A DNA stretch of 64,000 nt, taken from Streptomyces sp. Z26. Lineage in GTDB: Bacteria; Actinomycetota; Actinomycetes; Streptomycetales; Streptomycetaceae. How positions within the stretch are numbered: the first letter of the stretch is position 1; every line of letters begins with the position of its first letter. Below the pieces are notes generated by a model that was given only the letters and a program-made list of their open reading frames with translations, had not been told where the DNA came from and ran no database searches. Location of the stretch: contig NZ_RCHV01000002.1 in NCBI RefSeq assembly GCF_003665095.1, forward strand, positions 2,221,001 through 2,285,000, written 5' to 3'. Position numbers and translations under genes: made by a program. Positions 1-7,477 of this stretch are shown piece after piece.

Positions 1-556
1 GGTTGATGCGGTCGAGCAGCTTCATGATGCCGACCGAGGTCTGCGGGTCGAGGTTGCCCGTGGGCTCGTCCGCGATCAGCAGCAGGGGACGGTTGACGAA
101 CGCCCGCGCGATGGCGACGCGTTGCTGCTCACCACCGGACAACTCGCCGGGCATGCGCTCCTCCTTGCCGCCCAGCCCGACCAGGTCGAGGACCTCGGGG
201 ACGGTCTTGCGGATCTGCCCGCGCGACTTCCCGATGACCTCCAGGGCGAACGCGACGTTCTCACCGACCGTCTTGTTCGGGAGCAGCCGGAAGTCCTGGA
301 AGACGCAGCCGAGCTGGCGGCGCATCTGCGGCACCTTCCAGTTCGACAGGCGGGCCAGGTCCTTGCCGAGGACGTGCACCTGGCCGTGGCTGGCGCGCTC
401 CTCGCGCAGCAGCAGCCGGAGGAAGGTGGACTTGCCGGAGCCGGAGGAGCCCACCAGGAACACGAACTCGCCGCGGTCGACCTCCAGCGAGACGTCGCGG
501 AGCGCCGGGCGGTTCTGCTTGGGGTAGGACTTGGAGACGTTGTCGAATCGGATCAC
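1..556 (-). CDS. ftsE: Cell-division ABC ATPase FtsE, 3' part missing
   Basis: FtsE is the cytoplasmic ATPase that pairs with the membrane protein FtsX and links division or septal growth to peptidoglycan hydrolysis. The window holds the first 185 codons; the rest lies to the left. Visible motifs are Walker A GSSGSGKS (about 36-43), the Q-loop FQD (86-88), the signature LSGGEQQR (139-146) and Walker [13 protein letters not shown] (from 159). The start is a GTG at 556, which begins the typical FtsE opening [12 protein letters not shown]; the upstream sequence shows no convincing longer start. ftsX is expected just outside the window. The family is certain because the opening and the closely spaced motifs match FtsE rather than general LolD/MacB ATPases. 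Confidence 0.93.
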   Translation of the reverse strand, partial: MIRFDNVSKSYPKQNRPALRDVSLEVDRGEFVFLVGSSGSGKSTFLRLLLREERASHGQVHVLGKDLARLSNWKVPQMRRQLGCVFQDFRLLPNKTVGENVAFALEVIGKSRGQIRKTVPEVLDLVGLGGKEERMPGELSGGEQQRVAIARAFVNRPLLLIADEPTGNLDPQTSVGIMKLLDRIN

Positions 557-849
557 GGTTTTTGCACCACGTCGGCCTGGGTAGGGACATCGGGAGCCGT
601 CCGGCGGCTCCCTCGGTGGAGCGACCCTACGCGAAGGGGTGCGGGCCGCGCAGTCGGCGTCCGGTACAGGAAGGTTTCCGCCGGAGCGAACGGGCATATT
701 CCCGGCACCGGTGGCCTGCCACCCGCTCACGGACGTGTCATCGCGCGGTGTCATTCTGCGTTCCGGACCGACACCTGGCACAGTGGACGCCGGAGCCTTG
801 GGGAACGAATCACCCGTCGGCGGCGTTGGCCGTCTGAGGAGGAGATCGC

Positions 850-1047
850 ATGACGTGGTGCGACCGACTGGTGTGTGCCAACTGCGCGGGCCCCGTGAGC
901 GAGGGCCGCTGCTCGGTCTGCCGTGCCCACCGGGCGCGGATGCAGAGCGACGGGCCGCTGGCCGCGCTCAGTTCGACGGCGCTGCTGGCGTTCCTGCTGG
1001 CCGTGATCGCCGTCGCCGTCGTGGCCCAGCGGATGACCACGGCGTGA
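850..1047 (+). CDS. Small zinc-ribbon, single-TM protein
   Basis: A 65-residue protein that I do not recognise by name. The first 30 residues hold four cysteines in two pairs, CANC and CSVC, with spacing typical of a zinc ribbon. Residues about 38-60 form one hydrophobic helix ([21 protein letters not shown]), leaving a very short tail. A perfect-looking ribosome binding site (GAGGAG) lies 6-7 bases before the ATG, which makes a real gene likely despite its size. It is transcribed away from ftsE across a 293-base gap. The probable topology is a cytoplasmic metal-binding head on a membrane anchor; the partner is unknown. Confidence 0.75.
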   Translation: MTWCDRLVCANCAGPVSEGRCSVCRAHRARMQSDGPLAALSSTALLAFLLAVIAVAVVAQRMTTA

Positions 1048-1199
1048 CCACGCGGTAGCGGCCGCACGGCCGTTGACGCCCGAGCCGTACGGACGCTGGT
1101 GGCGTACGTCACGCGTCTCACCCACCGTGGCCGTGCGCGAACACCGTGCGAGCGCACGACGGAGCCGCACACCCGGCGCACACCCCCGGAGCGGACACC

Positions 1200-1234
1200 G
1201 GAGAGCCCGGAACGCCTCGCGTTCCGGGCTCTCC
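1200..1234. terminator. Strong hairpin between convergent genes
   Basis: A perfect inverted repeat, GGAGAGCCCGGAACG (1200-1214) with CGTTCCGGGCTCTCC (1220-1234), extendable by one pair and with a 3-base loop. It lies between the small plus-strand gene and the minus-strand LAETG gene and can serve both. There is no U-tract, which is usual in this window. Confidence 0.85.
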
Positions 1235-1279
1235 GCGTGCTGTGCGCGGTGCGCGCGTACGGTGCCGGGGTGCGTGACC

Positions 1280-2101
1280 TCAGGCGGCCGTACGGCGGTT
1301 GATCAGGCGCGGCATGGCCCGGAAGCCGACACCGCCCGCGATCATGGTCGCGGCGCCGACGAGCAGGAACGTCGTCTCGCTCGAACCGGTCTCCGCCAGC
1401 TCGTCCTGCGGCTGCTGGTCGCCGACCGGCTGGCTGCCGCCGACGTCCGGCTCGCTGCCGCCGGTGGCGCAGTCGACCTCGGACTCGCTCAGCTCACAGG
1501 TCGGGGTGTCGTCCTGACCACCGCTGCCGCCGCCGATGGTGGCCGGCTCCTCGCCACCGCCGGTGCTGCCACCGTCCGTGGTGCTGCCGCCGTCGGTGGT
1601 CGAACCGCCGTCGTCACCACCGGTGTTGCCGCCGTCGTCACCTCCCGTGGTGCCCTCGTCGGTGCCGCCGTCGGAACCGTCGGTGGTCGAACCGCCGTCG
1701 TCGCCACCGGTGTTGCCCTCGTCGGTGCCGCCGTCCGCAGTCGAACCGCCGTCGGTCGTGGTGCCGCCGTCGGTGGTCGTGCCACCGTCCGTCGTCGTGC
1801 CACCGTCGGTCGTGGTACCGCCGTCGGTCGTGGTGCCCTGGTTGGCACCCTCGTCCGCACCCTGGTCCGCGCCCTCGACGACGCCGACGATGGCGCCCTC
1901 GTCAGCGCCCTCCACGACGCCGACGATGGAACCACCGTCGGTGGTGTCGCCCTCGTCCGGAGCCTTCGGGGCCTCCGTCGCCGGCTTGTCCGACGGGCTG
2001 ACCGCCTCGGCCACACCAGCCGCGGTGAGCGAAGCGCCGGCGACGAACACCGCGCCTGCCGCGATCCGCGCGACGCGCAAGCGCGTCCTGGAATTGGTCA
2101 T
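1280..2101 (-). CDS. LAETG-anchored, repeat-rich surface protein
   Basis: A 273-residue secreted protein probably attached to peptidoglycan by a class E sortase. It has a Sec signal peptide at residues 1-33 (arginine-rich start, hydrophobic core, then AGVAEA). A low-complexity middle of Thr, Asp, Gly and Ser contains five TTTDGG units plus related STADGG and DEGNTGG variants. A LAETG sorting motif sits at 235-239, followed by a hydrophobic helix and a basic tail (LINRRTAA). The ATG at 2101 is chosen because the signal peptide begins there and a GGGGGTAG ribosome site precedes it; a longer frame upstream encodes only arginine-rich junk. No globular domain is visible, so it may be a flexible stalk or spacer. 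No sortase gene is in the window. Confidence 0.8.
   Translation of the reverse strand: MTNSRTRLRVARIAAGAVFVAGASLTAAGVAEAVSPSDKPATEAPKAPDEGDTTDGGSIVGVVEGADEGAIVGVVEGADQGADEGANQGTTTDGGTTTDGGTTTDGGTTTDGGTTTDGGSTADGGTDEGNTGGDDGGSTTDGSDGGTDEGTTGGDDGGNTGGDDGGSTTDGGSTTDGGSTGGGEEPATIGGGSGGQDDTPTCELSESEVDCATGGSEPDVGGSQPVGDQQPQDELAETGSSETTFLLVGAATMIAGGVGFRAMPRLINRRTAA
1746..1835 (-). repeat. Five tandem 18-bp units encoding TTTDGG
   Basis: Five head-to-tail 18-base units within the LAETG protein gene, each encoding Thr-Thr-Thr-Asp-Gly-Gly. The copies differ only at synonymous third positions, so selection appears to hold the peptide. Unit number is likely to vary between strains by slippage. Confidence 0.8.
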
Positions 2102-2363
2102 GTGCCAACTACCCCCATTGGATACTCGATCGATGGGGCAACTGTGTGAACGGCCTCCGCGTAGGGGGAACTTCGCGCCGCGGGTCCCCCGTCGTTCCCG
2201 TTCGGGCACCGCGCTCATCGTGCTGATCCCGCCCGCACGCGTCCGGTCACACGCCTGCCGAGCAAACAGCTTTCCCAGTTTTCACACCATCGTCAAGCGA
2301 GTGCCAAGTCGGGGCGGGTGAAGGGAGTGTGACGCTTCCGACATCCCCGGCGTGCCGCGCTGG

Positions 2364-4427
2364 TCACCGCACGTGCCGCACCCGTACGTCGTCGGTCTTC
2401 ACGAACGCGACGCGGTGTCCGAACTGCACGCGGTGGTACGCGACTTCGCCCCGCACCACCTGGTGCTCCGCCGGGTCGAAGGTGACCGCCCGGAAGTACG
2501 AGCCCCGTTCCCGCTGCCCGACGGCGTACGACTGCCCCGCGCGCAGCTCGTACGGCAGCGGCGTCAGCTCCTGCCGCGGCACGCCCTCCGGGTACGCCTC
2601 CGGCTCCGGGTAGGCCCGCCCGTACACCGGCACGGTGTCCCGGCCGGGCGCGGGCGTGACCACGGCGCCCCTCGCCGGTACGGCGGTGGGGCGGCGCTTC
2701 GGGTTCTCGAACCACGCCTTCCGGCCCAGGTACCAGATCGCCGTCCAGTCGCCGCGACGTCCGGCGACCGCGTACTGCTGGCCGGTGGAGGCGCGCGCCC
2801 CGGTGTCGTTCACGCCGTCCGTGGACGGGGCGCCGTCGGGGTGGAGGCCCTCGTCGGCGACGAGGGGCGCGTCGGCGCGCGGCTCGGTGTGCAGGCGTAC
2901 GGCGGTGGAGCCGTGCGCGGGGCAGGCGGTGCCCGCCTCCGCGCAGCCGGTGTAGACGGGCCGGTTGCGCGCGTAGTCGGGGCGGATGGTGAGCAGCTCC
3001 GAGTCGCGGCTGCCGGTGGCCTCGAAGGGCCGCCCCAGCAGGGTGAAGTAGTGGGCCCAGTCCCAGTACGGGCCGGGGTCGGTGTGCATCCCGGCGATGG
3101 TGGAGGGCAGCGTGCCGGGGACGTTGTCGTGGCCGAGGACGTGCTGCCGGTCCAGCGGGATGTCGTACTTCCCCGCGAGGTGGCGGACGAGCCGGGCCGA
3201 CGCGCGGTACATCGCCTCCGTGTACCAGGCGTCGGGCGCCGTCAGGAAGCCCTCGTGCTCCAGGCCGATCGAGCCGCTGTTGACGTACCAGTTGCCCGCG
3301 TGCCAGCCGACGTCCTTCGTCGGCACGTGCTGCGCGACGTGCCCGTCGGAGGAGCGCAGGGTGTAGTGCCAGGAGACGTACTCGGGGTCCTGGACGAGGC
3401 CGAGGGTCCGCTCGTACGTCTCCTCCGTGTCGTGCACCACGATGGAGTCGACGCGCGGGGCGCGCGGCCGGTCGGCCTTGTCGTGGTTGCCGTACTGGGT
3501 CTCGCCGGCGTCGTCCACGTACTCCTCGTACGGCGCCGGGACCCACTCGCACGAGACGTTCCGCGGGCACTCCGTACGCCGGTCGCGCTCCGCCGCGCGC
3601 AGACCCGAACCGCGCAACTGGCCCTTGTCCGGGCGGAGTCCGGGGTGCGCGGGCAGGGACACGCGCTGGCCGGAGTCGGTGGTGCGGGCGGCGCCGGAGG
3701 TGAGGACGCCGAAGACGTCGTCGGCGTACGCCGCGGCGCTCGCGGTGTCGGCGGCGCCCGCGTAACCGGCCACCGCGCCGTACCAGTCGGCCGGGTCGGC
3801 GCTCAGCGGCCGGCCCGCCCGGCGCTGCGCGGCGGCGAGCAGCGCGGCGCCGCCCTCGACGTTCGCCGCCGGGCGCTCGCGCAGTTCCCGGGCGGACAGG
3901 CCGGTGAGCCGCGCCGCCTCGGGCAGGGTGCGCAGCCGCTCCGGCAGGTCGGCGGCCTCGGCGGCGGCGGGCGCCCCGTGCCGTACGGACAGCGGGCGGG
4001 CCGGGTCGCCGCGCGGGTCCTCGGCCGGGCCGGAGTGGTGGCCGGGCCCGGCGGCGTCCGCGAGGGCCGTACGGGCGTCGGTGAGGTGCAGGGGGCCGTA
4101 GCCGCCGGAGACGCTCGGCGCGCCCTCGTGGCCGTCCCAGCGCGACTGGAGGTACGCCACCCCGAGGAGCACCTCGACGGGCACGTCGTACCGGTCGGCG
4201 GCGCGCGCGAACGCCCGTTGCAACGCGTCCCGTCCGGCCCCGGCGCCGCCCCGGTCGGCCGTGGCGGCGGGGCCCGCCGTCAGCAGCGGCGCGAGCAGCG
4301 CGGCCGCCGTGACGCCCACGGCGGCGCCGGTCGCGCGGGTACGGGTACGGCGGCGGGCGCGGGCGCGCGCCTCGCCCACGGGTGCGCTCTCCGGCGGGTC
4401 CACCTCTGACGCGTTCGTCGCTGACAC
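2364..4427 (-). CDS. Secreted N-acetylmuramoyl-L-alanine amidase (Amidase_2)
   Basis: A 687-residue exported cell-wall hydrolase that should cut the MurNAc to L-Ala bond. A long basic leader precedes a hydrophobic signal segment (about 32-58). Residues 65-245 resemble a lysozyme/SLT-like helical region. The zinc amidase domain spans about 326-465, with likely metal ligands His332 (VVHDTEE), His433 (GHDNVPG) and Asp450 (HTDPGPYW). The C-terminal part has two SH3-like stretches. The start is GTG at 4427, with GAGGAGG six bases upstream. In the lytic-transglycosylase-like part the usual Glu-Ser-Arg is Gln-Ser-Arg (about 94-96), so that region is probably a binding or inactive domain. The gene appears to have its own promoter. 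Confidence 0.88.
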   Translation of the reverse strand: MSATNASEVDPPESAPVGEARARARRRTRTRATGAAVGVTAAALLAPLLTAGPAATADRGGAGAGRDALQRAFARAADRYDVPVEVLLGVAYLQSRWDGHEGAPSVSGGYGPLHLTDARTALADAAGPGHHSGPAEDPRGDPARPLSVRHGAPAAAEAADLPERLRTLPEAARLTGLSARELRERPAANVEGGAALLAAAQRRAGRPLSADPADWYGAVAGYAGAADTASAAAYADDVFGVLTSGAARTTDSGQRVSLPAHPGLRPDKGQLRGSGLRAAERDRRTECPRNVSCEWVPAPYEEYVDDAGETQYGNHDKADRPRAPRVDSIVVHDTEETYERTLGLVQDPEYVSWHYTLRSSDGHVAQHVPTKDVGWHAGNWYVNSGSIGLEHEGFLTAPDAWYTEAMYRASARLVRHLAGKYDIPLDRQHVLGHDNVPGTLPSTIAGMHTDPGPYWDWAHYFTLLGRPFEATGSRDSELLTIRPDYARNRPVYTGCAEAGTACPAHGSTAVRLHTEPRADAPLVADEGLHPDGAPSTDGVNDTGARASTGQQYAVAGRRGDWTAIWYLGRKAWFENPKRRPTAVPARGAVVTPAPGRDTVPVYGRAYPEPEAYPEGVPRQELTPLPYELRAGQSYAVGQRERGSYFRAVTFDPAEHQVVRGEVAYHRVQFGHRVAFVKTDDVRVRHVR

Positions 4428-4466
4428 GTGCGGCCTCCTCGGCTGACCCGCTGACGGACGCCCCCA

Positions 4467-4495
4467 TGACTACCGAGCGCCCGCGCGCGCGTCAA
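4467..4495 (-). promoter_or_regulatory. Housekeeping-type promoter for the amidase
   Basis: On the minus strand TTGACG (4490-4495) and TAGTCA (4467-4472) are separated by exactly 17 bases. They lie about 40 bases before the amidase GTG, which implies a short leader holding the GAGGAGG ribosome site. This is a good match to an HrdB-type promoter, inferred from sequence only. Confidence 0.5.
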
Positions 4496-4518
4496 CCGTT
4501 TCCGGCGCCGCGCGCCGG

Positions 4519-5634
4519 TCAGTCCTCCGACTGCTCCTGCTGCTTGCGCCAGCGGATGCCCGCCTCCAGGAACGGGTCGATGTCGCCGTCGAGCACCGCC
4601 TGCGGGTTGCCGACCTCGTACTCCGTACGCAGGTCCTTGACCATCTGGTACGGGTGGAGGACGTACGAACGCATCTGGTTGCCCCAGGAGTTGCCGCCGT
4701 CGCCCTTCAACGCGTCCATCTTCGCCTGCTCCTCCTGGCGGCGGTACGCGAGGAGGCGGCTCTGCATGACGCGCATGGCGGCGGCGCGGTTCTGGATCTG
4801 GGACTTCTCGTTCTGGCAGGAGACGACGATGCCGGTCGGGAGGTGCGTCATGCGCACCGCCGAGTCCGTCGTGTTGACGGACTGGCCGCCGGGGCCGGAG
4901 GAGCGGAAGACGTCGATCCGCAGCTCGTTCTCCGGGATGTCGATGTGGTCGGTCTGCTCGACGACGGGCAGCACCTCGACACCGGAGAACGACGTCTGAC
5001 GGCGGCCCTGGTTGTCGAACGGCGAGATGCGCACCATCCGGTGCGTGCCCTGCTCGACGGAGAGCGTGCCGTACGCGTAGGGCGCCTTCACCGAGAAGGT
5101 CGCGGACTTGATGCCCGCCTCCTCCGCGTACGAGATGTCGAACACCTCGGTCGGGTAGCCCTTGCGCTCGGCCCAGCGCAGGTACATGCGCATCAGCTGC
5201 TCCGCGAAGTCCGCGGCGTCCACGCCGCCCGCCTCCGCCCGGACGCTGACGACGGCCTCGCGGGGGTCGTACTCGCCCGAGAGCAGCGTACGGACCTCCA
5301 TCTCCTCCACGACCTTGCGGACCGAGGCCAGCTCGGTCTCGGCCTCGGCGCGCGTGTCGGCGTCGTCCTCGCTCTCGGCCAGCTCGAACAGCACCTCCAG
5401 GTCGTCGATGCGCGACCGCAGGTCCTCGGCCTTGCGCAGCTGCCCCTGGAGGTACGACAGCCGGCTGGTCACCTGCTGCGCGTTCTCGAGGTCGTCCCAG
5501 AGGTCCGGGGCCGCGGCCTGCTCCTCCAGCACGGCCACGTCCGCCCTCATCCTGTCCAGGTCGAGGACGGCCTCGATCGACTCCATGGTGGAGGAGAGGG
5601 ACTTCAGTTCTTCGGATACGTCGACGGCTGCCAC
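4519..5634 (-). CDS. prfB: Peptide chain release factor 2
   Basis: RF2 recognises UGA and UAA in the ribosomal A site and triggers peptide release. The 371-residue protein has the usual length. The stop-codon reading motif SPF is at 204-206 and the catalytic GGQ at 249-251 ([10 protein letters not shown]). The start is GTG at 5634 with only a weak ribosome site. Unlike the classic E. coli gene, the reading frame is continuous from start to stop with no in-frame UGA and +1 shift near codon 26, so RF2 does not autoregulate by programmed frameshifting here. It lies between the amidase and the PkaB-like kinase, with about 100 bases on each side, and is probably its own unit. Confidence 0.96.
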   Translation of the reverse strand: MAAVDVSEELKSLSSTMESIEAVLDLDRMRADVAVLEEQAAAPDLWDDLENAQQVTSRLSYLQGQLRKAEDLRSRIDDLEVLFELAESEDDADTRAEAETELASVRKVVEEMEVRTLLSGEYDPREAVVSVRAEAGGVDAADFAEQLMRMYLRWAERKGYPTEVFDISYAEEAGIKSATFSVKAPYAYGTLSVEQGTHRMVRISPFDNQGRRQTSFSGVEVLPVVEQTDHIDIPENELRIDVFRSSGPGGQSVNTTDSAVRMTHLPTGIVVSCQNEKSQIQNRAAAMRVMQSRLLAYRRQEEQAKMDALKGDGGNSWGNQMRSYVLHPYQMVKDLRTEYEVGNPQAVLDGDIDPFLEAGIRWRKQQEQSED

Positions 5635-5740
5635 GGGTCCAGCCTAGCGGCTGGCCGTACGGGCTCCGCCGGTCCGTGCGCGGGGGCGCCCGCACCCCCG
5701 CGCACCCCCGTACGGGGCGTATCGGGACACAGCGGAACGA

Positions 5741-7126
5741 TCAGGGCCGCCCGGCCGCCGGAGCGGGGTCGGGTACGGGAGCGGGCGCCGGTCCCGAGGC
5801 GGGGACCGGTGCCGACACGGGGACCGGCGTCGGGACCCGCAGGCTGGACGCGTCCCCCTCGGACGTCGCCAGCCAACCGCCGATCCCCACCACCACGACG
5901 ACCCCCGCGGCCACCGCGCCCAGCCGCAGCCGGCGCTTCCGCAGCGCCTCGGCCTGCGCGGCGCGGTTCCGCGCCGAGCCCGCGCGGCGCGCGCCCGCCG
6001 CGCGCGGGGCGCGGGCGGTGCCGTGCGCGCCTCCGGCCAGCTCGTCCGCGCCGGGGACGCGCATGGAGGTGTGGGTGTCGCGGTTGGAGTCCGGGCCCGC
6101 GGTCGGCTCCACCAGCGGCACGGCGCCGCGTACCGGCTCCGTGTACGCCGCTTCGGGGCGCGCGGCCTCGGCGCGCTGCTCGTCGTACGCCTCGTCCGGC
6201 TGCTCGTCGATGTCCAGCGGCGGCAGGCCCTTCAGCGCGGGCAGCACCTCCCGCAGCCGCGCCGCCAGCTCCGGCGCGCGCAGCCGCGACGCCGGGGCCT
6301 TGGCCAGGCACTGGTGGATGAGCTGCCACAGCTCGTCGGGGATACCCGGCAGCGGCGCGACCCGCTCGGTGACGTGGCGGCGCAGGATCGCGCCGGGGTG
6401 GCCGCCGCCGAACGGCGTGAAACCGGCCAGCAGTTCGTAGAGGACGGTGGCCAGCGCGTAGATGTCGACGGAGGCGCGCGGCGGCAGGCCCTCGACCAGC
6501 TCGGGGGCGAGGTAGTCGGGGGTGCCGATGATGCCGCGCGGGGTCTGCGCCGTACCGCCCCCGGCGCCCGTACCGCCGTCCGCGCCGGACTGCGCGCCGG
6601 ACTGGCGGAGCAGGGCCGTACGGCGCGGGGAGTCGATGAGCTTCGCGATCCCGAAATCCGTCAGCAGCGCGGGCGGCGCACCGCCCGGACCGGCCTGGGC
6701 ACGCGCGTCGAGCAGCACGTTCTCCGGCTTGACGTCCCGGTGCACGATGCCGGCCGCGTGCGCGGCGGCGAGCGCGTCCGCCACGTCCACGGCGATCGCC
6801 ACCGCCGCCTCGGGCGCCAGCCGCCGGTCGTGCTCCAGCCTCGTACGCAGGTCGGTGCCGCGTACGAGGTCCATCACGAGCGCCACCTCGTCGCCGTCCG
6901 CGACGAGGTCGCGGAGGCCGACCACGCGCGGGTGGTCGAGCGACTGGAGCGCGGTGCGCTCCGCCACGAAGCGGTCCACGAGGTCCTGGTCGGACGCGAG
7001 GTCCTCGCGGAGGATCTTGACGGCGACGGGACCGTCCGGCCCCTCGCCGAGCCAGACCGTGCCCGCGCTGCCGCGCCCCAGGACCTGGTGCGCGGTGTAG
7101 CGACTGCCGATCTTCCGTGCCACCAT
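5741..7126 (-). CDS. pkaB: Membrane Ser/Thr protein kinase (PkaB-like)
   Basis: A Hanks-type eukaryotic-like kinase of 461 residues. Visible motifs are the glycine loop GRGSAGTV (17-24), ATP-binding Lys37 (VAVKIL), HRDVKPEN (129-136) and DFG (157-159). The activation segment carries a Gly/Ala-rich insertion (about 175-195) before GTPDYLAPE. After the kinase domain comes a proline/arginine-rich linker, one TM helix (LRLGAVAAGVVVVVGIGGW) and a short Pro-Val-Ser extracellular tail with no PASTA repeats. The ATG at 7126 is chosen because it follows GAGGGA and starts MVARKIGSRY, the usual beginning of the fold; 33 upstream in-frame codons look non-coding. The name rests on similarity of layout to the Streptomyces pkaA-pkaB pair. 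Substrates are unknown. Confidence 0.88.
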   Translation of the reverse strand: MVARKIGSRYTAHQVLGRGSAGTVWLGEGPDGPVAVKILREDLASDQDLVDRFVAERTALQSLDHPRVVGLRDLVADGDEVALVMDLVRGTDLRTRLEHDRRLAPEAAVAIAVDVADALAAAHAAGIVHRDVKPENVLLDARAQAGPGGAPPALLTDFGIAKLIDSPRRTALLRQSGAQSGADGGTGAGGGTAQTPRGIIGTPDYLAPELVEGLPPRASVDIYALATVLYELLAGFTPFGGGHPGAILRRHVTERVAPLPGIPDELWQLIHQCLAKAPASRLRAPELAARLREVLPALKGLPPLDIDEQPDEAYDEQRAEAARPEAAYTEPVRGAVPLVEPTAGPDSNRDTHTSMRVPGADELAGGAHGTARAPRAAGARRAGSARNRAAQAEALRKRRLRLGAVAAGVVVVVGIGGWLATSEGDASSLRVPTPVPVSAPVPASGPAPAPVPDPAPAAGRP

Positions 7127-7477
7127 CCGTCCCTCGCTGATCCGAGTGGGCCACCGGGCAGGATGCCGCCGGTGGCCGGGAGTGAGCCGAGTGAGCCAGC
7201 GCCTCCGTCGCGGAACAGCCGTCACGGGACGGGGCGCGTCACGGCGACAAAGCTACGCGCCGCCGGGCCCCCGGGAAGCCCATACGGAGGTCATTCGTCG
7301 CCCGGAGGCATGAATTGCCCCCTGGAAGTCGACAAATCACCGGACTGACGGACCCGGAGGGCGCACCGGACGGCCGACGGGCGCACCTGCCGGAGGTACG
7401 GCGGGTGCGCCCGTGGACGGACGTACGGGTGAGGCGGGACGTACGGGTGAGGCGCGCGTACGCGTGGTGCGTACGGG
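7127..7477. other. Intergenic region between the two kinase genes
   Basis: A 351-base gap with no plausible gene. It holds a terminator hairpin (7379-7412), a perfect tandem 18-base duplication (7419-7454, unit ending GTGAGGCG) close to the pkaA-like stop, and presumably the pkaB-like promoter in 7130-7330. I could not assign -35/-10 boxes. Confidence 0.6.
7379..7412 (-). terminator. Hairpin downstream of the PkaA-like gene
   Basis: GGGCGCACC (7379-7387) pairs with GGTGCGCCC (7404-7412). The stem continues inward through TGCCG/CGGCG with one T-G wobble to a 6-base loop. It lies about 65 bases after the pkaA-like stop, so the two kinases are probably separate transcripts. Confidence 0.7.

Noticed and set aside
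2102..2240. Riboswitch (c-di-AMP type) before the LAETG gene
   Set aside because: There is a GGGGGA...TCCCCC hairpin (2164-2190), but none of the conserved ydaO-type sequence blocks could be found.
4519..5634. Programmed +1 frameshift in prfB
   Set aside because: The frame is open throughout and no in-frame UGA follows an SD-like sequence near codon 25.
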